From assembly GCF_030272615.1 (NCBI RefSeq), contig NC_081413.1:337932802-337996801 (forward strand): a stretch of 64,000 nt of DNA, written 5' to 3'. This document shows positions 1 through 12,000 of the stretch, piece after piece. This DNA comes from Cryptomeria japonica. Its lineage: Eukaryota > Streptophyta > Pinopsida > Cupressales > Cupressaceae. Each line of letters starts with the position of its first letter. The stretch's first letter is position 1. The notes beneath the pieces are model-generated. The model saw nothing but the letters and a program-made list of their open reading frames with translations, did no database searches and was not told where the DNA came from. Position numbers and translations under genes: made by a program.

Positions 1-1
1 A

Positions 2-2554
2 TTTGATGTCAACCAATTCCATCCATATTTTAAGTATACATACTATGCTGCAGCCCAAGTATTAGGCTTAGAGGCTCATCCTCTCATGGATATTGGGGTT
101 ACGGTTCTATGTGCTGATCTACAATCGAAAGACCCTAGGTCATTTGACTATGCCACTTATGTTGTAGAAGCCCTAAATCATGGGTTGGAAAAGTTGAAAG
201 GAGACCTTGTAAATGTTCATTTCTCGTTGTATTCCTTTTTAATGCACATCATTCTTTATTGTGGATAGGAAATCAATTTCTGGTCAGATGATTTCAACAT
301 CAGAGCTTATGATAAGAATGGTTTGAAGAAACCAGTTCAGTTGTGGGTTTCTGCATGGGATCAAAGATTCATAAATAACCAATATTGGCACTTTCAGGAA
401 TATTTTGTGAAACCTCTTAGTGCGGCCTTTGGACAACATAGAGATTATACTCTGTCTCCTGAAATTAAGAGATTCCTCAGGCCAAAAGACTTCTCTCCAG
501 AGTCTCAGATCGATCACAACTGGGGTGACTGGTATTGCCACCTTAATCATATAGAAATCAGGGTATTCGGGTATGAAGGAAAGCCATACATGCTTTTGAT
601 TACAGTGCCAAACAGGGTGGCTAGCCTAGAGATTGTAAGACAATTATCTATTGTCAGTGCCAAACATCTTACAGATTTTGGTAAACAATCCATTGTGCTA
701 GGATTACTGGTGTTTTCTGATTTTATTGTTAAAAGTTCCAAAAGTTATCATTTACTTCAAAATAAATTAGATTATTATGGCATGACTTTAGGTGATCCTA
801 GAGAGAACTTTGATCCTGAGGGATATATAAGAGCTACAAGGGCATCACAGAAATTAAAAGCCGGAATACATGTGGCTCAAATGCCAGATGATTTAATCAA
901 AAACCTTGAAAGGGAAGATGCCAAGGTTTTGAGAGAAAGAAGCGAGATGACTTGGGAAGCCTTCAAGTGGAAAAGAGCAAGCGGGATGGTGGATGGAGAC
1001 CTACTTGGAAACCTCCAACATCCTTTGGAGATAGCCAAAAAACTACTTCAGCATGAGGTAGAGATTATGCATAGAGTACCCCCACAGTTCCTCCATTTTG
1101 TCAACACTGAAAAAGATAGTAAACCATTGGCTCACATGTCTCCAAAATCAACTGCTAGTAGCATCCTTGCTGACTCCCCTAGAGAAGATTATCCACCTGG
1201 TTTTGAAGCAGAGGTAGATGTGGAAACTGGTGATTTTAATATTAGGGATGTAGTTGACATAAGGATGACAGAGCATGAAGATTTTGTTGTGGATGACAGA
1301 TTCGCTTCTTCTAGAGAATTCCTTTCATTCCTATACCAGTACAAAGGGGCTCATGTGAAACGAAGTATGGCTGGAAGAACAGAAGAAGAACAGATGAGAA
1401 GGCTACAAGATGAGATAGATACCCTCATGAAAGATATGACCCCAGAGAAAGGGAGGAAAATATTAAAGGAAGCTGGAGTTATCATATTTTCAGGTTGGGA
1501 TATAAATTCAGCACTTCTGTTTGATGGATTCTTGAAGAAGCAAGACACTAACCAACAGGTATTGCCTCAAGAGATAGATAAATTGTTCACGGGCTCAAGG
1601 TATGATCCTGATCAAAAGGCTCTCCTACAATGGGTATTATATCTGAGAGGAAAAAGGCCAATTATTGTGGATGTTGAAGAAACCTTTGGACACCTTATGG
1701 TCCATCAGGTAGGAAAGACTGACCCTAGGGTCACTGCAAAATTGAACCTGGATGTAGCCAAATTAAATTTGGATCAGATAGAGTTTTTGGTCAGGGAGAA
1801 CATTACATATAAGGGCTTGTATGAAAGATCTAAAGAGGAGAATCAAAAGCTACAAGCAAAGATATTACAACTTGAGACAGGAGCTCCTTTAAGTGAATAT
1901 GCTTCATATCCCACAGGACAGAGCTTGGATGATGTTTCTGATGTTCTGTATTGGAAGTATCAAGTGGATAAGGCTACCAAATAGGTAAAAAATGTCCAGC
2001 AAAATATGGATAAATTGGTTAATGATATCATTGAACAGCGATTCAACACCATGCTTACACATGTTGAGCATTATTGGAGGGTGTACTCTGGAACCATAAA
2101 GGCATTACGAGAGCATGAAAGGTTAAAAGAACGATTGCATGAAATGATAAACAGTGTTGATGTGATGACGCTAGAAGAAAAAACATAAGGGACTTTGTTT
2201 ATGGAGAATCATGTTAAATTCGAAGATATGCTAAAAGGAGATCTGAAAGAATTGGATGATGGGAACCCTATTGGAATGCCCTCGATTTATAAGGAAGGAG
2301 AATTAACATCTATGGAGGAATGGCAGAATGAACTTATAAGCATCAAGGATCCAGCTCTGACGAGATTGGATTGAAGCAAAGACATGGCCCCTACCGTCAA
2401 CCAGATGATGTTCGAATACCTTTCACAGGGAGAAGAATTAAAGAAACAGAGCATCAAGATTAAGACTTTTAAAGAAGATGATTACATCCATCATTTAGGG
2501 ACGCTTAATCTCTTTTTACTTAAGTTTGTTAGGAGTGTTCAAGTTGATAGTTAA
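2..2554 (+). pseudogene. Unrecognised coiled-coil ORF, 5' partial, three in-frame stops
   Basis: I do not recognise this protein family. The frame is open from base 2, so the start lies left of the window. Coding runs 2-208, then resumes in phase at 269 if a 60-nt GT..AG segment is removed, and continues to a TAG at 1982. That is about 640 residues. The same frame goes on with similar composition past the TAG (1982-1984), a TAA (2186-2188) and a TGA (2372-2374) to a TAA at 2552. The N-terminal half is mixed alpha/beta-like (WGDWYCHLNHIEIRVFGYEG near 520-580). Charged heptad-like stretches suggestive of coiled coil occur near 1377-1480 and 1818-1883 and again after the first stop. No transposase, RT, integrase or zinc-knuckle motif is visible. 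Coding-like sequence beyond three stops argues for a decayed member of a repeated ORF family rather than a working gene. Confidence 0.55.
209..268 (+). other. Short intron-like gap (GT..AG, phase 0)
   Basis: The donor is GTAAAT after a CTT codon at 208 and the acceptor is GGATAG at 263-268. The segment is T-rich and carries the stop that ends the upstream frame. Removing it joins two stretches in the same phase with matching composition (GDL joined to EINFW). At 60 nt it is shorter than most plant introns, so it could instead be an old insertion. No transcript evidence is available. Confidence 0.5.
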
Positions 2555-3518
2555 TATTTTGAAAAGACATGTCTTTTCATAAACAACATTCATTCTCATA
2601 TATATATGAGAAAGATTTCTTGTAATATTTCTTAAGATAACAATGATAGCAAGAATACAGTGATTTGTGATAGCTTGTAAGTTTCCTGTTACATAGATTT
2701 TGACGGATACGTAATACAATCAGATATCTTTTCTTTGCATATGTGCTGTGGATTATTTCATTCATTATTGGCAATTGCTTGTGATATTATCTAAAGAAGA
2801 TAAGGTTATTCATATTCTTTGAGTGAGATTTATGTTGTATGTTATAAGGTTGAAATAAAAGTTCTGCTTGTGAATTATAATTGTTCTTTGTAGTGCTTAC
2901 TTGGATGGTCCATTAAAGGTAGGGTTAAATTCATTCAAGCAACTTATGATATGGGCATTCAATTGATCTCATAAGAAATAATAACTGACAGATCCATAAA
3001 AGGGGTGGGTTTAAAAAATGTCTCACAAGTTCACACAATAAGTCCTAAGGCAATATAAAGACTCTGTAGCCCAGACAGCAAAGAAGGCACTGGCCATTTA
3101 TAAATTACAATTTATCACCATATTCATCATATTTTATTTTACAATAGGAGTAATTGAGTAAGAAGCATAGAGTAAGTTGGCAATAGTGTATATATATAAA
3201 ATTCTAAGCACAAAGATCAAATAGCTTCCACAACAACAATCTTGAACTCATATGCTATATCTCCATTCCAGGAACTTATGCCATTCTGTGATAGGAGGAA
3301 GCTAGATCAAGATACTTAATCTTCTATAAAAAGCACTAGTCCTTGAAAACAACTAGTGAATAGGTACACCCGCCTAGGTCCTGCAGATCCTAAAGTGAGA
3401 GAGTTAGTAACCAAATAGGTTCACTCTATAAGTTGGCCAAGTCAATTGGAGGGTTTGATCATAGGAGTTGGAATTTCCTTAGAACCTATCCAATCTATTG
3501 ATTTGAGACCCAAAAGAC
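2555..3518. other. No gene seen; AT-rich spacer
   Basis: No ORF here has recognisable content; the short ORFs on the minus strand at 2516-2774 are low-complexity shadows. The segment could hold the unmatched outer part of the left LTR of the next element, but I found no clear similarity to the right LTR here. Confidence 0.5.
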
Positions 3519-4081
3519 TCGAAGGCCAAACAAAAGGAACGGGCAACCGATTGACGACACTCACAAGAGTAGACTGAAGGTAAGAACTAGGGTCAATAGC
3601 TATCTCCTCCACTCCCATCGAACATATAAGGCATGCTCAGACTTGTGAAGCCAGGTGGAGATGATACCCCGTACCTACCTGGTACTTGTACCTACAATAT
3701 CCTGCATAATCGAATCACACATTCATGTATATAAATATAGAGTACACGACACACACACCGATGAAGGAGAATCACAACGTTCCCTGTCTCACCAAAGTGA
3801 GTGAAGGAAAATCATCCCCTCGCATCCAATACAATAGCAGACATGCAACATCTATAAGACACATTGCATAGATAAAGTAAAGTGTCAATACAATGCAATA
3901 ATCCATAAATGCTACAATCACAAGTAGTGAAATACTGAAAATAATTCATACATCTCATATCTAGATAAACATGAAATAATATCCAAAATGTCTAAATAAT
4001 GTCTAGTAGAATGTATCAACTAAAAAGTAAACTGCAACCAAAATATTAGTCTAATAAGTCTGATCAAGAAGGGGTACTACA
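3519..4081 (-). repeat. 3' LTR of the gypsy element (matching part only)
   Basis: This segment is a near-identical direct repeat of about 12326-12884, differing by scattered substitutions. It ends GGGGTACTACA at 4081, next to the polypurine tract. Left of 3519 the match to the other LTR stops abruptly (GACTCGAAGG here, AGAATTGAAGG there), so either this LTR is truncated or the other has been altered. Confidence 0.8.
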
Positions 4082-4083
4082 TT

Positions 4084-4095
4084 CTCCCCCCAAAA
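4084..4095 (-). other. Polypurine tract of the gypsy element
   Basis: Minus-strand TTTTGGGGGGAG lies two bases from the LTR terminus TGTAGTACCCC. This is the position expected for the plus-strand primer of reverse transcription. Confidence 0.8.
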
Positions 4096-4141
4096 CTAGG
4101 CGTACTCCTGGAAGCCTAAAATAGATAAGAATAGAGCTCTC

Positions 4142-5147
4142 TCATCTTCGCTGCACCTCCCAAGTCACTGAGGTCTCATCATTTGGTTCCCATAGGAAAC
4201 TTACCTGGTCGATGGTGCAACCCCTGAGGGTCAAATCCCGATGTTGAAGAATTCGTACGAGCTCCATGGAAAGTTGCCCATCCTCGACCTGCAAGGAGTT
4301 CCAATCAAGAACATGTGTCACATCCGGGATAAGGTCGAAGAACTGAAACATGAAAGACATCGTGGATGCGGGATAGACTCAGTGGCAAGGCAAGATGGTA
4401 GGCAATAGGTCCTATCCTCTCAAGGATCTCAAAAGGGCCAACAAAACAAGGCGCCAACTTAGAACCCTTTCCATAATGGATCAGACTCTTCCGCAGACGC
4501 ACTCTCAAGAACACACAATCACCAACAAAAAACTGATGATCTACCCTATGAGCATCTGCATACTTCTTCTGCCTATCCTGTGCAGCTGCCAAATGCTCAT
4601 GAATCCTCTCTACCTGCTGCTCCATCTCTTGAAGAATATCTAGTCCTATAAGCACCCTATCCTCTAACCGATCCCAACTCAAAGGAGTATAGCAAGGATG
4701 ACCATACAATGCTTGAAAGGGAGACATACCTATGGAGCTATGATATCCATTTTTATAAGAAAACTCCACTAGATAAATATAATCCTCCCAACGTGACTGC
4801 TGGTCCATAACATACATGCAAAGCATGTCCTCTAAAACCTGATTCACACGCTTAGTCTGACCATCTACCTCTGGATGATAAGCTAAGCTGAAGTTCAACT
4901 GAGTCCCCAAAGCATGCTGAAGTGAGGTCCACAATGCTGAGGTAAAGACAGGATCTCTATCAGAAATGATCTGCCTTGGAATCCCATGCAATCTCACTAC
5001 ATCTTCCAAGAACACATGAGCCACCACTACTGTCGTATAGGAAGCTCGAATAGGAACAAAATGAGCAACCTTCATCAACTTGTCAACAATGACCATGATG
5101 GCATCATGATGACGTGAAGAGACAGGCAACCCACTAATGAAATCCAT
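4142..5147 (-). pseudogene. Gypsy integrase core and chromodomain-like tail
   Basis: The ORF 5147-4305 encodes the DDE integrase core, beginning FISGLPVSSRHHDAIMVIVD. The first Asp (IVDKL) and second Asp (SDRDP) are present. The third catalytic position, normally Glu in a GQTE motif, is Lys here (GQTKRVNQ). The C-terminal part has the GPF/Y-like segment (GPFEILERIG) and ends HVSVLRPYPG, where a frameshift moves the reading to 4360-4142. That piece (LDWNSLQVEDG ... TIDQVSFLWEP ... TSVTWEVQRR) is the chromodomain-like tail of chromoviruses, which in related elements directs integration to marked chromatin. The frameshift plus the Glu-to-Lys change makes this copy very unlikely to be active. Confidence 0.88.
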
Positions 5148-5225
5148 GGAAATGATGTCCTATTTCCAATCTGGTACTACATTAGGCTATAAAAGCCCTG
5201 CCAGGTGTTGGTGCTCCACCTTCAC

Positions 5226-5609
5226 TCACTGACATTCTAAACACTTCGACACAAAATCAGCAATGTCACGTTTCAAGCCAGCCCAATGATAAATCTGTCT
5301 AAGATTTGTGTGCATCTTCTTGACACTTGGATGTGCCGAATAAGGTGCACGATGGGCCTCAGTCATGATCAAAGTGTGAAAACCCTCCAAAGGAGGTACG
5401 TAGATCCGGCCAAGATGACGAAGAAGACCATTCGCCTCAAGACTATAACCAAAGAATCTACCCTCTAAAGGCCTTCTAGATTCCAACACGGCTCTAACAT
5501 CCTGATACCAAGAATCCTGAGGAAGAACTCCAAGAATTCTCTGTCTCAAGTCCACTCCAAGGGACACTGCTGAAACTTCATGCTGTCTATGACTCAAAGA
5601 ATCAGCCAC
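5226..5609 (-). pseudogene. Gypsy H2C2 integrase zinc-binding region
   Basis: This carries ADSLSH (the end of the RNase H/connection region), the H2C2-type finger with H in EAHRAPYSAHPS, and the pair C..C in FVSKCLECQ. This N-terminal zinc finger precedes the integrase core in Ty3/gypsy Pol. It is in the same minus-strand frame as the core (5147) and separated from it by in-frame stops. Confidence 0.85.
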
Positions 5610-5678
5610 TACATTCTCCTTGCCCTGAATATATCAGACCTCAAAATCATACTCACAGAGGAATTCCATCCACCTTCA

Positions 5679-6839
5679 CTATCGAGCATTCAAGTTTGGC
5701 TGCGTGAAGATATACTGCAAACTGTGGTGATCACTATGTAGCTCAAATCGACGCCCTAACAGAAAGTGACGCCATCTAACCAATGCATGCACTACAGCTG
5801 CCAACTCCAAATCATGAACTGGATAGTTCAACTCATGGTCCTTGAGTTTGCGAGACTCATAGGCAACCACACGTCCATCCTGCATAAGCACTGCACATAT
5901 ACCTTCTAAAGAGGCATCTGTACATACCATAAAATCTTTGGATGGGTCAGGGACTACCAAAATTGGAGCACTGACTAGGAGTTCCTTCAAGGCACAAAAC
6001 GCTGACTCACACTACTCTGACCAAACAAACTTCTTCCCTTTCCTCTAGAGAGAAGTAATCGGGTGACCTATCCGGGAAAAACCCTGAACAAAGCGATGAA
6101 AATATCCGGCTAAACCCATAAAAGTTTGAACCTCTGAAACATTGGTCGGTGCTGGGCATTCCACTATGGCTTGGATCTTTGAAGGATCCACAAATACACC
6201 CTCTCCTAAAACCACATGACCAAGATAGTTCACCTCAGTTTGGAAGAAATCACACTTTGCCAAATTGGCATAAAGTTGATTCTCCCTCAAGCACTGCAAT
6301 ACCTATTGTAAGTGACCCTCATGCTCTTCTATAGGTCTAGAATAAATCAATATATCATCCAAGAACACAAGGACAAAATGATCAAGGTAGGTGCAGAAAA
6401 CCCCATTCATGAGGCACATGAAAACTGAAGGTGCATTTGTCAACCCAAATGGCACTACTATGAACTCATAGTGACCATAACGAGTACCAAATGTCATCTT
6501 ATGAATGTCGGCATCATGAATGCACAACTGATGATACCTAGATTTCAGATCAATCTTAGAGAACACCTTGGCTCCCTTCACCTGATCGAAAAGATCATCT
6601 ATACGAGGTAATGGATATTGATTCTGGATGGTTACCTTATCTAGTTGTCAGTAATCAATGCATAACCAAAGAGAACCATCCTTCTTCTTAGTGAAGATAA
6701 CAGGCGCACCCCAAGAAGAGACACTAGGATGAATGAATCCCTTGGTCAACAATTCCTCCATCTGCAACTTCAACTCACTCAGCTCCTGAGTAGTCATCCG
6801 ATATGGAGCTCTCAAAATAGGTTCTGCACCAGGAACCAA
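5679..6839 (-). pseudogene. Gypsy reverse transcriptase and RNase H
   Basis: Three open pieces in one frame (6839-6648, 6581-6303, 6299-6045) give the RT: N-terminal [14 protein letters not shown], the palm motif A region ([14 protein letters not shown]) and the catalytic FLDDILIYS motif. The piece 5990-5679 gives the RNase H ([43 protein letters not shown]), with the catalytic Asp/Glu/Asp positions recognisable. In-frame stops, for example a TGA after the CIDY motif where related proteins have Arg, separate the pieces without a frameshift. Confidence 0.9.
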
Positions 6840-7010
6840 GTCAATGCGAAAGTCTATGTCTCACTTCGGAGGCATACTAGGAATCTCCAACGGAAACACA
6901 TCATCATACTCTCAAAGAATAGGGTGACCATCAAGAGAGATTTCTCAACTCTCTCCCTCATCCATATCCTCAAGAGTTACTGCAAAAAGTTGACATCCTC
7001 TACGCATACA

Positions 7011-7595
7011 CTACTTAATTTGCATAGTAGAAATCATACGTAAGGATATCGATCTCTGTACTCCAATGATCCCCACTTTCCTGCCATGGTCATCCAAACA
7101 CTCTACTATCTTCTGACGATAGTCTACATGAGCACTGTGAGATGATAACCAATCCATCCCCAACACTACTCTAGAGGACCCCAAAGGAATGACTCGAAGG
7201 TCAACAGAAGTCACAAAGGGTCCGAGATCCAACTCACAACTAGGAACAAAGGCATCTACGAACACGCGCACCCCGGTAGCCAACTCTACTTGCCACCTAT
7301 CCGCCTGCTTAGCAGATGCGAGTCCACACCACTCCACAATGGACAAAGAAATAAAGGAATCCGAAGCACCAGAGTCAAAAAGCACTGAGATAGGGATACC
7401 ACACAACACACCTGCGGTCTCAATAACTATCCCTTGATGCTCAGCCTGGTGGTCATCCACCACTGCAGACACTCTATGGGATCTACCAGCATCCCCTACT
7501 ATAGGCTCTGATGCAACTGGCCTCTGACTTCCTGTCTGGTGGGAATGCTGAGGACACTGCGTGGCTATATGGCTGAACTACCCACAAGAGTAGCA
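7011..7595 (-). pseudogene. Gypsy zinc knuckle and aspartic protease
   Basis: A CX2CX4HX4C nucleocapsid knuckle lies at 7595-7554 (C-Y-S-C-G then H and C) with a TAG stop inside it. The protease follows at 7472-7011, with the catalytic DSGA in VLFDSGASDSFISL and a VLGMDWLSSHSA segment that matches the usual ILGMDWL of plant gypsy proteases. Both are in the frame of the downstream RT and integrase. Confidence 0.87.
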
Positions 7596-7825
7596 AGCTC
7601 CTCTACCTAGTCCTCTACCTCTAGTTGGCCCACTAGACTGTTGAAAGATTCCCCTGCTAGGGGCCTGAGATGCACTCTGAGAAGACTGTCTTGGAAAACC
7701 TTGTTTGCTCCTCTACCAGTTCCTTTATCTTCTATGATGAGGGTTTCCACCCTACTGGCCCTAGGTCTATTTCAGTTTATGTGGTTGTTGTTGTTGCTGC
7801 TGCTGCTGTCCACCCTTAATGGTGC

Positions 7826-8496
7826 CTAAGGAGTCCTAAACGGTGCAGCTGACTGGGACTGATTCCCACGAGCTCTATTCCCACTAAAAGGAACACTCCC
7901 TATTTGAACTCCCGACTGTCCACCATGTGTACGGTTAAGGTTCTGCTCAACCAATCTGGCTTTCACCACCACTACCTCGACTGAAGCTAGTTCAAAAACT
8001 CTAACCCCTCCACTGATATGGTCATTAAGACCTATCAAGAAATGTTGCACGAGCATAGCCTCATCGTTGCTAATCCTAACATACTGTTTCATCTCATAAA
8101 ATCTATGCTCTAACTGGTCAACTGACATACCAAACTACCACAAAGTGTAGAACTCATCTACTCGAGTCTGCCTCCACTGCGGTGAGAGAAACTGTGCCCT
8201 AAATCTCTCTAAGAATATTTCCTAAGAAATGGTGTTGATACTTAGACCAATCTTCTCCTCCTCTAACCTCCACCAGATCGAAGCAAAATCCTCAAGATGC
8301 ATGATGGCACATCTTGCTTTGGTGTTGCTACTGTATGAAAACATAGTGAAACACCTATCCAAACTAATTAGCCAAGTCTTTGCCTCAAGACATGTGCCTC
8401 AACAATCAAAGAATGGAGGGTTGGTTCTCATTAGGTCCTCGATGTGACTCAAGGGAGTTAGGTCATGACCAACTGGGACCTCCCTCCTTCTAGGAG

Positions 8497-8567
<71 letters not shown>

Positions 8568-8853
8568 AACATGCTGATGTGACTCCCCAACCTAAGCATG
8601 GATGGGCTACTCACCCTCAGACTTGGGGCCTAGCCTAGCTAGAACCTCCTGAAACATCTGTCTCATCTCTTCCCTTTTGGGAACCTACTCTTCTACATGC
8701 GGTGAATCCTGATGAACTGACTATTCCTGCTCCACACTCACATGAGCGGGTGGTGGCCAAGGACTATGGCAGTATGAACCTTGACCCCATCCCCCACCTC
8801 TACCTCTATTGCGGCCACTAGCACGGCCAACTCCCTTAGCTTTCCTAACCATG
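7826..8853 (-). pseudogene. Gypsy gag, decayed
   Basis: The likely start is the ATG at 8853-8851, followed by a basic Gly/Arg-rich leader (RNRGRGGGWGQG). Stops occur soon after. The piece 8614-8399 carries an Arg-Glu run encoded by the CT microsatellite. The piece 8128-7826 has capsid-like sequence (LEHRFYEMKQYVRISNDEAM, LIGLNDHISGGVRV) followed by a Ser/Gln-rich linker that leads to the zinc knuckle. Several frames are used, so this part is more damaged than pol. Confidence 0.75.
8499..8560. repeat. (CT)n microsatellite inside gag
   Basis: About 31 uninterrupted CT units. On the minus (coding) strand this is (GA)n and reads as alternating Arg-Glu. Confidence 0.97.
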
Positions 8854-8989
8854 ACCAATACTACAACAGAGAAAACAATTCAGATCTACGACAAGGATAA
8901 AGCAAGGGAAATTCAAACACTAAGACCTACACAAAAGGTCAAGCTAAATGGGCTCACTACATCCCAGCGTACCTAGTGTTGAAACATGG

Positions 8990-9001
8990 GCTCTGATACC
9001 A
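8990..9001 (-). other. Primer binding site, initiator-Met type
   Basis: The minus strand reads TGGTATCAGAGC, the common plant LTR-element site complementary to initiator tRNA-Met. It is two bases from the LTR end (GGGGCATTACA). Confidence 0.93.
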
Positions 9002-9003
9002 AA

Positions 9004-12000
9004 TGTAATGCCCCGCCAGAAACCCTAAAGGAATATAATGCTACAAGGCAACTAAAGGGTGAAATAATTTTTTTTTAAAACTTTAAGTGCATTCATAATA
9101 ACATTGCACGTATAATAACACAAGCAAAAGTCTAACAATGACATCCTAAAGGGTTACCAACAAAGATTACTTCCAATTAAAACTACATCACAATGTTAAT
9201 CCAATTATCCATCTAAATTAGGGAAATTCAATTACGATGATTAAATCAAACTCTAAAACTGATTCCAAATAGATAGGTTTAACAATGATATACTTCCAAT
9301 GATTCATTTATACATAAGATGAAGGATAACTGAAATAACATACATTTCATTGAATTTCAAATTACAACATTCCATAAATTACATGGCTTCAATAGAACAA
9401 TTAAAGTACATAGGTTACAAAGCCAAGGTTACAAAGTTAATGATGCAATGACCACATGGTCACAACTGTACAATAATCTCGAACAAGAGCTGATACAAGA
9501 ATCGTGAACCAAGAATGACTAGTGAAGCCGATCCTCGCAAGAAGATAAGAACCAAGGTATCCAATGGGAAGTGGCACTACCACCTGACCATGTGATCCCA
9601 AAATGGGACCACCCCACCATGCTAGGAGATAGCAGAAGACCCTCAAGCAAGCAATAAGGAAAGTACAACAGTACACATGACTCCGCAGAACTCAAGTGAC
9701 TCAACTCACAAAACACTAGTGACCCTAAAGAGAGAGTGTCATCACATGGCTTAAGATGGTTACCCTAGGTAGGTCTCCATAGGTCCTGGCCCCCGTCCTA
9801 GGTTATCCTAGTAACCTTTCTTGAACCCTCGACTCCATCTAAGCATCATGCAGACCCTACCAATGTTTTGTTAAGACAAGGTGGTAGGTTTTCCATTCCA
9901 GGCCTTCCCACACACCTTGAGCCTATACAAGCACTCAACCGTGTGTGGGGTGCAATATCTTAATTAATTTAATAACTACCCACCCCCTAATCAATTGTTA
10001 TGTTATCACTTATTATCTGACTTCCGAGGGGTTATCCTGCCATCCGCTTCGGGTGCGGCCCCCACTCGAAAGCCACTCTCTCTCCTAGGACACTAACAGG
10101 AAAAGTACCTCACTATGAGAACTCTATGGCGAAACTGACAACCACAAATAATCCTGACATAACACAAGCGAAGGGTTCACAATCACTAACCCAAGATTGA
10201 CCACATGGAAACATGACTCACAATGGCTCACATCCTCAGGGTTTAAACAATGACACTCCACTAAGGGGTAAACATCAAACAACATCATGACAACTTACCA
10301 AAATTGCAATGACATTTAAAACTAGACTGCAATTATTATTAACACAAGATCCTAAACAAGCAATCTTTCTTTAAGCAGTCGACAACATAAAATACTTGCA
10401 ATAAAGATTTCCAGAAATAAAGAAATCACATCTATTTTAACATAAGGAAATGATGAAGTCACATGTCCAATAAGATTAATTGAAACCACATTAAAAAAAT
10501 CTAAACCCCCCAATTATTTGATCATGATTAATTTATAATTAATCCAAATTGACTATAACCAAGTTTACATTTAAATCCAAATTAAATATATATATATATA
10601 TAATAATAATACAAAATAATCTCAATATAATATATATTCATTGAATATAATATATAGGATTATATTATATTACATATATATAGAAAAAATATAATATTTA
10701 ATTTAAACAAATTTCACCTTTATTTCCAAAGTTAATAATAACTTTTATTTTATATTTTTTTTCATAATACAAAAAAAAACAAAAAACAAATAACTCAAAT
10801 AATATTAATATTAAATAACATTAATATTATTATTATTTTTAAACATTTATATTTTTTTTTAAACTAAAAAAAATATATTAAAAAAAAAGAATTATAACGT
10901 GGGGCCCATGGCCTCCACGGCAGCAGCACCTGCTGCCCCAAGTATGAGGTAGCAGCGCTGCTACTAACCTCATACAAGGGGTAGCAACACTGCTGCTAAC
11001 CTCATACATGGGGATGCAAAAATAAAACAAAGTTTCTTATTTATCCCAATTTATAAAAAAAATTGAAATACAGAGATTTAATTCTCTGTTCTTACCCACT
11101 CTGAGAAAACAGAGTTAAATAAATAAAAAACAAATTTATTTATTTTTTAAAAATAAAGAACAGAATTGATAAATTAAATTTATGACTGGTAATTAAATTT
11201 TACCAGCAAGAAAAATCTCTGAGACAAAACAGAGATAAGAATTTTTTTCCCAAATCAAAAAAATTCAATTCCAAATTCAAATTGGTTGGGACATAACTTG
11301 ATTGACATTCCCCAATTGGAATTTTTGCCAAAACAAGAATGGAACAACAAGAATTTAACTCATAATTTTTTTTTTCCCCAAATTTGGAAATTACCAGGAA
11401 GTATTTATTTATTTATTTTTTTAAATTGAAAACATGAAGGGAAATCTCTTGGCAAAATTTTGCCAGCATGACTCCACCCAAAATCACAAAAATAAACAAA
11501 CTACCATCACCAGGAAATGAAATTTCTTGCATGATCAAAATGAAGGAAATGATTTTAAACCAAAACTTTTCATGAAATTGATTTGGGAGAGTCTGAAGTT
11601 GAAATTTAATAACCAAACTAATTGGAATTTTCCAATAACCTCATAGCAAACAAAATCCATAACCCAAAATCCATATCAAACTTTTAACAACATCCAGAAA
11701 TTGGGAAGAAGCATGGATTTCCAAAAACAAACAAGAAGAAATCAACCAACCTGTGGAGCTTCCAAGAAGAAATTTGTGAGCTTCAATCCTTCAACAGAAT
11801 TCCAAACCAAATCAAAAGCTTCTTCCAAAACAAGCCTCCCTTTCCAAAAATATTTTTAGGGATAAATAGGGGAAAATATCTTAACCTAAGCTTTTAGGTT
11901 GAAATATTTTTCTCATGAAAAACATTTAATAAACAAATTGACTTTTTCTATTTTTCCTTCAAAAATAAATGGGAATTTCCTTATTTTGAAAAAAATACAT

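Noticed and set aside
1976-2005. A second intron starting GTAAAA after the TAG at 1982
   Set aside because: The nearest AG acceptor gives only about 20 nt, and the stop itself lies before the donor.
8399-8614. Arg-Glu repeat protein as a host splicing-factor-like gene
   Set aside because: The run is the CT microsatellite inside the gypsy gag and has no RNA-binding domain.
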